Shown here piece by piece: positions 52,701 to 63,228 of a DNA stretch of 64,000 bases. The DNA is from Rhynchonema sp. JSB1_4. Taxonomy: Eukaryota > Nematoda > Chromadorea > Monhysterida > Xyalidae. The position numbers were made by a program, and so were the translations under genes. The stretch covers positions 1 through 64,000 of the forward strand of contig JASAMV010006441.1 of assembly GCA_030248065.1 (NCBI GenBank), in the 5' to 3' direction. The notes beneath the pieces were generated by a model. The model searched no databases, was not told where the DNA came from, and was given only the letters and a program-made list of their open reading frames with translations. Positions within the stretch are counted from its first letter, which is position 1; each line of letters begins with the position of its first letter.

Positions 52701-55700
52701 ATTAGGCGGTATATGTACCTTGCTGCGAGCGTTGCGCTGAGCATCAAGCTCCTCCTCCAGTTCGGCTATGCGCGCCTGCAATTCCTTGATTTTGCGCTGC
52801 AGCTGGGCGACCAGTGACGATTCGTCCTCGAGGCGTTGGGTAATGGCGGCGATCTCGGCCTCGCGTCTGTAAGAGTGGGCTTGGTGATGTTTCATATTAG
52901 ACCTCAAAATAGCTGCTTTGAGTGTGTGCACAGGGTCTCACTTCTTGATGGCGGCATCCTGTTCGATCTTGATGCGATTCAACTCCTCAATCTGTTCGTT
53001 GGCAATCTTCAGATCGCCCTCCACCTTCCGCCGCGCCTTCTCCATCTCGTTCTTCTGCCGGCGTTCCCGTTCCAGATTCTCTTCCATCTAAGATGATGCT
53101 TCATTTTCTTCAGGAAACGAATGGTTTTGGCGCCTTTACTACGATGAAAATGTTCGGATCACTGACGAGTTCCGCGCAGCACACCAACCTCGTCCAAACT
53201 GGCCTCCAATTTCGCCTTGACTTTGGTCAGATGGTGCGACTTGTCCTCTTCAGCCTGCAGGTCCTCCTGCAACTTCCTGATGTGCTCCTCCTGCTGTTTC
53301 TTCTCGCGATTGGCTTTCGTCAGATTCTCGTTCATCGATGCGACTTCATCTTGCAACGAGCGAATCTGATGGTCCTTCGACTGCTTCTCGGCTTCCTGTG
53401 CGATTTTAGTTGCTTTTTGGAAACTGATCTAAAGTTCGTGATTACTTAACACTTATTGGCTCACAATATTGCCCAAACTCAATTCTAAAGCCACCACACC
53501 ACAGAACACGACAACCCGCCAATGAGATGGCTCCAAAACGTGAGTCATTCAAGATTACGACCTGTTTCTTTATGGTTGTCTCCAGATCAGTAACAGCAGT
53601 TTTCAACTTGTCATTCTCGGCCTCGACCGCTTTCTTCTGTTTGTTCAGATTGGCCATCTTGCTGTCCTGATCGCCCATGTCCTCTTGTAGATCCTGCGCG
53701 AAGAAATTTGTTATCCAATCGAGAAAAAAAAATCAAATTCAGGAGAAAATCATAAGGAAAAAAGTTGTCGATGAAAACTGATCAGAATTTACATTCAACT
53801 GTTTCTGAATATCGGCCATTTGTTGCGCCTGTTTCTTCGCCCGATCATCCGCCTCTTCACCGGCGCTGCGCAGTTCCTCCACTTGACGGAAGAGATCGGA
53901 TTTCTCCTGGAACGAGTGCATATTGAGAGCCAAGCATGGTGGGGACGTTGCAGCATTGCCAGATCTAAGGCTGATGCTTTGGCCCACACACCCTTCACTC
54001 ATATTATACTATTTAGGCATCGATATTAGAAAGTTTGGTTTTCAAGTACATTGAGGTTCTGTGATCCTCCAAGCCACACCAAACATCATGGACACGGCAG
54101 GGGTTGAACCTGCGTCTTCCGGCACCGGCTGTTCTAACCGCCTGACAGCTGAACTACGCGTCCGTCTGACAGGCGGGCTTGAAGGATCTCACATAGGTAC
54201 CTATGCAGCACCAAATGACTGCACGAACAAGGCATGCTCACTGACTCCATAACGTATAACGCACACTGCGTATACACACACACAGCCACTCTCAGCATAA
54301 CACACACTGACTGCACGGGCTGTAGCACAGGTCAACGGACCACTATCACAGTTCATTGGATTATTCCAGGTTGTTTACATGCCTTTGAGAGCTTCGAGTT
54401 TTCTTCTTCTAGCCGCTTTCGCTCAGCCTCCTCTTTGGCCAGTTGTTCCTCGACACCTTTGAACCTGTCCGCTGCTTTCTTTGCATCCTCGTCATCCGCC
54501 TTCAGCTTTTCGATCATTGGTTTGACCTTCAATAAGAGGATTCCGGATTCGAACAGGCTTATTTGAGTTTGTCACTTACTTCTGGAAGTTGAAAAGATAC
54601 TAACAGCTCCAATCAGCTTGAACCATTCCCACGTTCGAACGAGACACCAGGTCTTGATGTTCTTCTGGATCACTTTGTAGCACACTCTGAAAGAAAAATA
54701 GATTTTGTTTACATGCGGACCGTCAAAATCATCTGCTGGTTTTGTTTGAAACGGTTCACAACAGAGAAATCAAACGTGCATATCACGTCATTGTCGGCCC
54801 CAAATCCAATGCCAATAATCAAACTGACTGTTGATCCAATCGTCGTTTATAATCGCACAACGCCACGTACGCGCGCACAACGCATTGCAGTTTGAGGAGG
54901 ATCTTGCCCAACACCTCGTCACGAATGTCTTCCAAGTGCGCCAACACACCCGCTTTGAAGAACATCTGTGTGTGGTCACAAGTGGTGTTTGTTCGATGGC
55001 TATTTTGGGATTCTGTGACCGGGCGCGTAAGATATACGATAAGAACAGGAATTCACGAAACGGTTGGAGAGGAGAGTTGAGTAAAAAAATGCGGTTCGGT
55101 TCGGTAAAATGGATACGGTAGCGGTCACCGCTGCCGTATATACTGTATCTATTCCCCTGAACGTTCCACCAAAATCCTCCACTCAACCGTTTCGTGAATT
55201 CCGCCCATTGTGTTCGAGCAGCAAATAATTTCTGGTCCGAAGCTGATGAACAAAAGTCAATACTTGACATATCGTGCTTCCAAAATGAAAACAACGTACA
55301 TATGTAGTATGAACAATTTTTGACAGGCCAGAATGATAAGTAAAAGGAAACGAAAACGAACGGAACCAGTGAAAAAATTCGAAATCAGCAACAAGAAACA
55401 CAAAACAACCAAACAGCACTTTGGTGGCGCCGGCCTGACAGTCTTCGTCCTGCAGGTCGCCCCTCTTCTTGATCGCGTCAATGACCGCGACCGATGCCAA
55501 ACGCGGGTCGTCACTGGATTTGGCTGCGTCCGCCGCCAACACTGCGTAGCTGCAATCGGGTGCGCAGAAAAAGTCGGGATGGCAAAACTAAAAACCGATG
55601 GCTAGAATGAAAGTGAACGAGAACGAGTACTGAATGAAAATTAAGTGAAATGCTAACTGTAAAGAAATAATGTGTGACCAGTATAATGTTTGCTGAGGCG

Positions 55701-58700
55701 GTTACGAAGCACACACACTGCAACACGTGCGAAACACGGATACACTGGTTGGTTTCATAGCCAAGAGTGCCCTCTCCACGCAACACATCACTGTCGCTTG
55801 GAAGCTGATCAGACAAGGAAAATGGGGATTATTGCCATAAACGACTATACAGCACGTGAGTAAGACCATTAGCGTTTTTTTAATATCGGCTGCAAGTTGA
55901 AGCAGTTAGTTGTTGCCCATTATTCTGTTAAAGAATCATTTTCACCTTTGTGTGCCCGATATCAACCATTTTCATTGTTTCGTCCTCATACAGTACGTTC
56001 TGAATGTAGTCGGCAAATTTGATGCACGCCTCTTTGTCGTCTTTGGTGCTCGCGTTCAGGTCGGCGTTGATTATGGCATAACTTGAAATGGGGGTAAGTT
56101 CGGGGAACTTCGGTGAACTGATGAAAAGAACTGTCGGGTTATAAAGGCAGTGGAGGTGGTTTGATCACTTGGAGTGACATCAGAACGGCATCTTCGGGAC
56201 TCCGTGTTAAGATCAGGTGGTTAGCATGTAACCCTATGGGTAGCTCATTCAGCTATGATGTGAGGATGTTTCATGAAGTGCAATATAGCATTTGGAAATT
56301 AATTGCCACTGTGAATGTATCATGTCCCATAGGTGGGTGAGTAATTTGATCGTTTTTAAATGCAGAAACAATTGGGGGAACATCAAACAACTTTCACACC
56401 CACCAAGTGCAGCAAGCAAACCCCCACACACGTTGCCAAGTCATCCACTGCCAACAACCACTAACCGATGACGGAATTCGGCAAACATCAATCTGTTCGG
56501 GAATCCCTTGCGACAAATGCGAATGCCTTCCAGCACACCATTGCACGTCAGTTGGTTGAGCACCAGGGCCGACTCGATGTAGCCTGATTATTAAAGGGAT
56601 GGTATGCTGTTGTTCCACTCAGATACACGTCGGTTTTAAGAGGCGGTCGCTTTGCGAAAAATGTAATTGGAGTTTGGAAATGAGTGGTCTCGGATTTGAT
56701 GATCCAGGAACTATAGGTATGTGGGTATGTCTGGCCTCTCGGTTCATGCGCTTGAAAACGAAAAACATGAATTCACAATTTTTAATTTCCAAAATTTTCA
56801 AAAGTATGGGAATCGCTCTTCATCTTTCTCTTTCAATGCAGTTAAACATCAACTTGACACGCACCAGATTTCTTCAACTCGTTCGGGATGATGCATCGAA
56901 TGAAATGCGGATGTGTTGACTTGAGCATTCCCATCAGATTGTTGAGCGATGTTCGGTACAACATCGACACGGTCATGAAACTGCCCGATTTGCCCTTCTT
57001 CTTCCCGCCGGCCATTTTCCCTGAGAAATCAAGCGAATTAGGATTGCACATGGAACGCCCTGCCAATGGATTTTGATTGAAACGTCGAACAACTAGATTT
57101 GGGGTGGGGTGGGATTTATTCTTCAGCGGCACACTTATTGTCCAAGAGACCAGGCTGAAAATCCACATGAAACTCGATCAGCTGCAAACGCCAGCGCGTA
57201 CCTTTCTTTTCAGCAGCCGCAATTTCCTCCTGCGTCTTGTAGTCGCCCCAGATGTCAACGAGCAGTTTGTTGGCAGTCGATGTTTTCAGCACGGACACAG
57301 CCGTGTCGTTCAGTGGATCCTGAAGATGTACACATCGAGTTTGAAGTTCCTCACATTTTGATGTGCTATTCGGCCAGGCAGTGTTTGAAAATTGAACGGC
57401 AGTTAATAATTTCAATTAAGTAGGAACCACCTTGTTCTTCTCCAGCCATCCAGTGACGTTGTAGGCCACCGTTCCAGCGTAGTGCACGATGGCAAAATGT
57501 GATTGGGCCTGTTTGCCCTTCGGCGGTTTCGGTTTGACGAAATTCGGATGCTTGCCGAGATGTTGGTCGTTCATTTTTTGCGCGTACGTCAGATCGGTCG
57601 CTTTCGGCACGATACACTCCTCGTCCAGCATTGAGATGACGCCGAGCGGCTGCAGAAATGATGGAGTCGAAAATATGTTAATGAGCACCACACCTGTACG
57701 ACCGTGACAAGGCGAAAAGGCGCATTTTTCTGATTGAATCGTGTCTTGCGATACCGTCGGAGCACTAAATTTTGTCCAGCGTAATAATTTTAACGTCAGC
57801 TGGAACGACTGTTGCGCTGGTCGAATTGCTGATCGAACTCTTTCGCAAGATACATTGCGGTTGCTGCTTCTCATGTGGGGTCATTATTTAATGGACATTA
57901 GGGTTCAGTCCTTCATTGTTCACAATCGAAAAGTTTCATTAATTGAACTCCGTTTAAAAACTCTTTTCCATAAATGTTGCCCAACTTCGCAGTACGATTG
58001 AAACATCACCAAATCCCGGACGTACCTTCTCAATCAGTTCAATGCATTTCAACAAATCGAGTCCGAAATCGATGAATTCCCATTTGATGCCCTCGCGTTG
58101 GTACTCCTCTTGTTCGAGCACGAACATGTGATGGTTGAAAAATTGCTGGAGTTTCTCGTTGACGAAATTGATCCAGATTTGTTCGAATGAGTTGAACTGA
58201 AAATATAGATGGTTGCCGATGGATTCGTAGCTCAGGGCGGGTCTAGGAACTTTGACCACTTATTTGTTTGTGTAACCACGTCAAAGAATTCAAAAATGGC
58301 TACAATATTCCAAACTATCGATTCATAACCAAATCAATCAAACAAAGTGATACCCACATCGAAAATTTCAAATCCCGCGATGTCCAGCACTCCGATGAAG
58401 TAGTCGCGTTTCAGATCTGACCCCGACAAAGTCTTGTTGCATCGTTCAATTAGCCAATGGAACATTCGCGCATAGATGCCTTTGGCGAGGGCACCGATGC
58501 CCCAGTTGACCTGCGCAAGCGTATCGATAAAATTCCTGAGATTCTTTTATTATGGAATAAGGTTTTTCCGAAATTCTGTGTGCGCACCTGTTCCAGATTC
58601 TGTCCCTTGTTCACCCATTCGGTGCCGACCTTCACACGCGGCTTCACCAGTGCGTTCACGAAATCGGTGTCGGCGACGCCAAAGTTCACACACGCTTTCA

Positions 58701-60608
58701 CGCCCTCTGCAATCGCAAAGAAACTGGTAATAGCGAATACATTTTTGACAACTTTGAATAAATAGCCAATCTTTGTCCAAAAATCATATATATATTTTCA
58801 AAATTTGAAAGTCCCAAGTCACCACTCACCGGTGACATCATCAGCGATCGCTTGCTCCTCCCTTGGCTTCTGCTTGAATTTCATGCCTCCGATGTGCATG
58901 ATAGCAGCGCACAGTTTGTACAGGTCGTCCTTCTCGGTTTGCGAGAATCCCATGATGTCGAAGGACTCCTGAAATGGACAATCAATCTAACAATCAATCA
59001 AGCAATCAATATCTAGCGACGAGGCACAGTATTAGGCTAAGGATGCGATAAGCCCGGTACAGTAGCCCTGTTCGGTCAAGCGAGACATGGAGCGTAAACT
59101 GAAACATTTCAATCTCACCACGTGATACACTTCAATTGAACTCGATTAAAATGTACTATTTTCACCAAGGATCGACGCTCTAACATGACAAAAGTTACGA
59201 CGTCAAAAGTATGCTGACGCGTGGGTGCAAAAACAATGGTGATCCATTGAATTACGATCATCCCCAAGACAGAGAAGCACATTCTCCAACGGTCTGAAGG
59301 TGGAATTCACGAAACGGTTGGAAATACCCAACTTTGCACTCAGCCGTTTCGCGAATCCCGCCCCAAGCCCCACACTCACATCAGTCATCATCATTTCCTC
59401 CTTGTCATCCACCCCGTCGATGGTCAATTCTGCCTGCGACACAAAATTGTAGGTTTTGAGGTCCTTTTGGAGGTCCAACTTCTTTCGTAAGTCATCAATG
59501 CCGCCGGACATGAGCTGGTAGAAAATGTGATAGCAGCGTTCGCCCGGTGCTTGCTTGATCACGCGGGACTTCTCCAGCAGGTCTGGAAAGGAAAGGATTC
59601 TGGTTCGCGGTAGTGAACGCGGTCAACGAACGGAACAGCAGCAAAGAGGCCACGCGTAAAGCTTTTGAATTTTGAATCACAATAGCAACACAGATCTTCC
59701 TCCAGAACAGTTGTAACGTACGCCTTATTTGAGCCGGTGGATTATTTTGTCAAATGTCGTGGTGGAACGACAAGGGACCAACGTTTACACTGGATGATTG
59801 GATATAACGTCATCATTGTACTTGAACAGAAACGTCCCACAAACCAACAATGTTTCATCGTCTCAAGACGAACGAGATCGCCAGTTTTTGCACCGTTTTT
59901 AAACTCGGAGCCAGTCACCTCCGAAAAAAAAACTACCGTAATGCTTGAATGTACTACCGTAACCTACAGTGTTCAATGTCGCATCCGGCCAGCTTGCCAG
60001 CGGTGTTGAAATGGATCCGGATGAATTTGCCGAATCGCGACGAGTTGTTATTGCGCACCGTTTTCGCGTTGCCGAATGCCTCCAGCACGGGGTTGGTGCG
60101 AACGATCTGATCCTCGAGCGATGGCTGTAAGAATGTCGGCTAATTGTTTAATCGTTAACGCAAATCGTCGTACTCACTCGTTTTGATTGGGTTTCAGATA
60201 TGACAAATTTTTTTTTCAATTTGCCCAGTTTCGTGATTGATTTTGCACACTAATGTCGACATGCGTGGTTGTTGTTTCCTTCTCGTACCACTAAGTAAGA
60301 AAAAACTTTTATAATGGTTGAAATTCGTCAACCAACGCCATCACAGTGCGAATTGAACCAAAAAACACCTCCGTCCTCCGTGACAAAATTGCTTTGGCTC
60401 TATATCTGTTCCATTTGGGTTGTGATGCACAATGATCAGGATCTGACTCAACTTTTTTGAAAAAAATATTAAGACGTTTCACTTACCCCCTCCTGATTGG
60501 ACTTCTGCGACGCGCCGACGGTGGCGAAGTACGAGATCACCTTCTTGGTGTTCTCGGTCTTGCCGGCGCCAGACTCGCCCGTGATCAACATCGACTGATT
60601 CTCGTGAT
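43733..60608 (-). CDS. Muscle-type myosin II heavy chain, 5' exons outside the window
   Basis: Exons in transcript order: 60608-60487, 60124-59968, 59582-59380, 58968-58830, 58706-58588, 58510-58358, 58196-58026, 57649-57431, 57319-57202, 57020-56865, 56583-56466, 56081-55946 or 55549-55420, 54965-54829, 54686-54605, 54526-54383, 53906-53793, 53693-53562, 53395-53189, 53087-52942, 52866-52719, 52648-52496, 52412-52312, 52013-51863, 51462-51265, 50957-50819, 50430-50264, 49759-49580, 49118-48978, 48709-48662, 48595-48473, 48268-48101, 47729-47610, 47343-47212, 46296-46138, 45955-45770, 45617-45522, 45428-45279, 44539-44429, 43813-43733; about 1,840 residues. Visible motifs: P-loop GESGAGKT, switch 1 [10 protein letters not shown], switch 2 DIAGFEIF, Lys/Gly-rich loop 2, SH2/SH1 [21 protein letters not shown] (split: Cys-Cys spacing as in the family), an IQ-type neck, then an unbroken heptad coiled-coil rod. 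The actin-based motor role is established for the family. Ten donors begin GTT and two introns are GC-AG. The N-terminal SH3-like part was not found rightwards to the window edge. Confidence 0.93.
54090..54163 (-). pseudogene. tRNA-like sequence lacking a normal anticodon arm (tRNA pseudogene or SINE head)
   Basis: Read on the minus strand it is 74 nt. A 7-bp acceptor stem (GGACGCG with CGTGTCC), an A box (TAGTTCAG), a T arm GCAGG-TTCAACC-CCTGC and the B box GGTTCAACCCC are all present. The D loop has extra bases (CTGTCAGG), and the anticodon region is shortened to CCGGTGCCGG, so no proper 7-base anticodon loop forms. It resembles a tRNA with the middle deleted. It lies in a myosin intron. 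Best read as a dead tRNA copy or the head of a tRNA-derived SINE. Confidence 0.55.
55048..55202. mobile_element. Small inverted-repeat element, GGAATTCACGAAACGG ends, copy 1
   Basis: Begins GGAATTCACGAAACGGTTGG and ends CAACCGTTTCGTGAATTCC, 155 bp, no open frame. It lies in the myosin intron between alternative exon 12b and exon 13. Confidence 0.6.
55420..55549 (-). CDS. Myosin alternative exon 12b (converter region)
   Basis: 130-nt exon, phase 2 in and phase 0 out, the same as 12a. It encodes 43 residues beginning [20 protein letters not shown] and ending QAGATK. It shares the opening Y-A-(I/V) and closing TK with 12a, but the middle is largely different, so the two are diverged duplicates rather than a recent copy. 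It fits between the exon ending at 56466 and the exon starting at 54965. The acceptor is ATTGCAG and the donor GTGCTG. Tissue use cannot be inferred from sequence. Confidence 0.88.
55946..56081 (-). CDS. Myosin alternative exon 12a (converter region)
   Basis: 136-nt exon entering in phase 2 after the exon that ends [10 protein letters not shown] and leaving in phase 0 before [13 protein letters not shown]. It encodes 45 residues: [20 protein letters not shown], then an acidic run ending VDIGHTK. It occupies the place of the RY-IL-to-GHTK segment in myosin II, which lies in the converter. The acceptor reads TTTCAAG and the donor GTGAAA. The exon at 55549-55420 fits the same slot. Since 136 is not a multiple of three, one and only one of the two can be used per message. 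Confidence 0.88.
59302..59358. mobile_element. Same inverted-repeat element, short copy 2
   Basis: GGAATTCACGAAACGGTTGG, then a short interior and CAGCCGTTTCGCGAATCCC, 57 bp, in the myosin intron after the exon 59582-59380. An internally deleted relative of the 55048 copy. Confidence 0.6.
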
Positions 60609-61572
60609 CTGAAACATTCAACAGCGTAGAGCTCCAACAATTTAGGCTAAAGCCGATATTTATGTGGATTGGGAAGAAAATTCCCATTCCAGCAGGCGCG
60701 ACCTCAAGCCAATGCAGCGGGTTTGTTTTTCCGTGCCTGTTTTCGAGGTCCTCGCATGCTGGTGCAATTTTTCCTCGACCTTTTCTTTCGCGCTGTGGAT
60801 TGTTTTGCCTTTTTTTGCTGTAGTGCATGTGTGCACATCTAAGATTTTCTTTGATCAATGTTCTTTTACTTTCGTCGCCCACATTTTTCCATGAATAATG
60901 TAAACCAGGTACAAATAGATGATCTCTACCCCCGCTGTCGCGCCCTGGTAAACAGCGCCGATTGCTGAATATTGTCAACATGCGCGGGCCCCGTCAGATG
61001 CGATGGATTTTTGTCCGTCGTCCCATTACCGGGTGCGCTCGTGCCTGCAAGCCTGCACGGAATCGATTTGTGTCCGACAAAGAACAATGGAGCCAGAGCA
61101 CGTCATGATCATTGGTTTTCGATATGATGAATGTGCAGTGCTAAAATGGGCAATGCTGACAGACATAGAGTATTATTCCGAGCCTGCTTGCCTGATTTGC
61201 AAAGCAAGCTACCATGCCATGACACATGTCACAGTTTTGTAAGTTTCAGCAAACCTGCGCGGGTCTCGATGAAAAACTTCCTGCTCATAACGTTTGTGAT
61301 ACGCGTTGTTTTGAGTGCTTTCCGCAATCAATCATGTCTTCAAACCGCACTCGGCACCCAGCTTAAACGAGGTATCATCATTCATTACTGTATGTACACG
61401 TGTGCACGTGGAATCGATGGATGATCCAAACCTAGCGGCGCTGGTGCGTTTGTGCCTCGGATTTTCAAGCCAGACCCCTACCGCCACCGATAGTGTTCAT
61501 CCTTGTTGCCTGTTCTCACGACGAGCAAGTCGAGCGCAATGACTTTCAGCTCCCACAAAACGCACAACTTTA

Positions 61573-61800
61573 GGGCTCCACCAGATAGACCCGAAACCCG
61601 AAACACGAAATATAAATTTTTTCTATGTCCATGTTTCGGGTTTCGGGTTTTGAAAAAAAAACCCGAAACCCGAAACACGAAGCATGATAATCGAAAATGT
61701 TTCGACTGACGGTATAAATTGTGCACGTCAGCTACAAGTGGCAAGACCGAAACATTTTCGATTATCATGCTTTGTGTTTCGGGTTTGGGGGTTTTTTGCA
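61573..61800. mobile_element. Same mariner-like MITE, truncated copy 2
   Basis: Begins with the same GGGCTCCACCAGATA end after TA and carries the same GAAACCCGAAAC blocks and the internal ATAATCGAAAATGTTTCG inverted pair. The match stops near 61790 and the right terminal repeat is missing. Confidence 0.65.
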
Positions 61801-62272
61801 CAACAAACCAAAAAAAAATCTTTAGGCAATCAAATCATGTGACAGAAAAATACAAGCGATGGGTCTGGGTCGGGCAAAGCGGAGTGTACTGTAGGTGCTT
61901 CGTGCCGCTCCACGTGATGGTAAGATTAGGGACGTTATTGAAGACAACGGTACGCAGCACCAACTGAAATAACGACATCATGATGACATAAAATTCCGCA
62001 ATGCAATCAAACCACGTTATGACGAACATTTTTTCCACAGCCAAAGGTTTATTCGTTGCAACTAATTCCAGGGTTACTTTGTGTAAGTGGATTTGCGTGT
62101 CCCCCTCCTTAACCTCATTTGGCATTGGCAGTGCGCCACAAATGCGAATGCAGATGCATCGGTGTAACGACCGATGTGGTCCACAACAATGAGCATTGAC
62201 AAGTGTCAAGCCCGACTACATATATAGTGTGTGGGTGCACTATGCACAACAGGGGGACCACCGCACGTGTAC

Positions 62273-62685
62273 CAGTGGTGTCGTTAGGGGGGGGTTGGGG
62301 GGTTACCCCCTGGTATGGGGCATGGGAAATCGGCCGGGGGTATGGGGTATGGGAAATTTTTCACTTTTGGAACAAGCACCCCTAAGAAATGACTTTTTGA
62401 CCCCGAGAAGTACCAAAATTGACCATTTTTCGTCCAAAAATGTCAAAAATCGCTTGCTGCCGCAAGAAAACTCTGTTTTAAGCACTTTTTAGACCAATTT
62501 TTGGCACTTTTAGAAGATTTTTGGGGCCATTTTTTCAAAACCCCCACCCTCGGGTATGGGAAATTTTTGAGTTTTTGGAGAAACCCCCTGGTATGGGAAA
62601 TTTTTAATTTTTTGGGTATGTATGGGAAATTTCCCGAAAATTGGGCTGGGTATGGGAAAATTTCGATTTCTCAACGACACCACTG
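62273..62685. mobile_element. Non-autonomous hAT-like transposon (413 bp)
   Basis: Perfect 13-bp terminal inverted repeats CAGTGGTGTCGTT and AACGACACCACTG, flanked by a perfect 8-bp target duplication ACGTGTAC (62265-62272 and 62686-62693). CAGTG-type ends with 8-bp duplications are the hAT signature. The interior is repeats of GGTATGGGAAATTTTT with no transposase. Confidence 0.85.
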
Positions 62686-63228
62686 ACGTGTACCACAGAC
62701 AAAATAGACTTGAGAATAAAACAGTGTGGAATTTTGGAGCTAAACAGGCTCCTGACGAGGCCTTTGGTCCAGTTGTCAAAAAATTCAATAACTGTTAATG
62801 TGAAGATCTGTTGTGCACAAACTGTATCCGCCTTTCAGCATTGCCACCAGCCAGACAATATTTTACTGAGCCCAACGGACTCGGCACTCTGTACAGCCGG
62901 CCCAAAACCAGCGAAAACGCCTAAACATCCAACAGTCGTCAACGGCTAATGCAGCTCAATCACGCGGGCTTTTATGTGCCAAGTGTTTACTGTATCTGAG
63001 TTTGTGTATCGCTGTGTTGCTATGCACCGTCCCAAATGCTGCACGCTTGGTGACCATTGTTTTGAGTGCGCTTTTGTGTTGTTTATGAAGTCACGCACTG
63101 CGGACTTGCTTTGGATGATCAATTACTTTGTGGTTAATTGTACGCAGAAAAGATTACCATTGTGGGGCCATCTTATCATCATTGCAATTGTACTCAAAGT
63201 ATAGTTATAGGGTTTCAATGTGATAAAA

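Larger units (their letters stand above)
60609..63228. other. DNA between the myosin P-loop exon and the lectin gene
   Basis: No myosin N-terminal exon was found on the minus strand and no other gene on either strand. It contains the truncated mariner-like MITE (61573) and the hAT-like element (62273). If the myosin is intact, this is myosin intron. Confidence 0.5.

Noticed and set aside
60485..60981. Continuous 170-residue frame through the myosin P-loop exon
   Set aside because: Residues upstream of the [13 protein letters not shown] segment are not myosin-like; a good acceptor (ATGTTTCAG) sits exactly at the family boundary, so the extension is intron.
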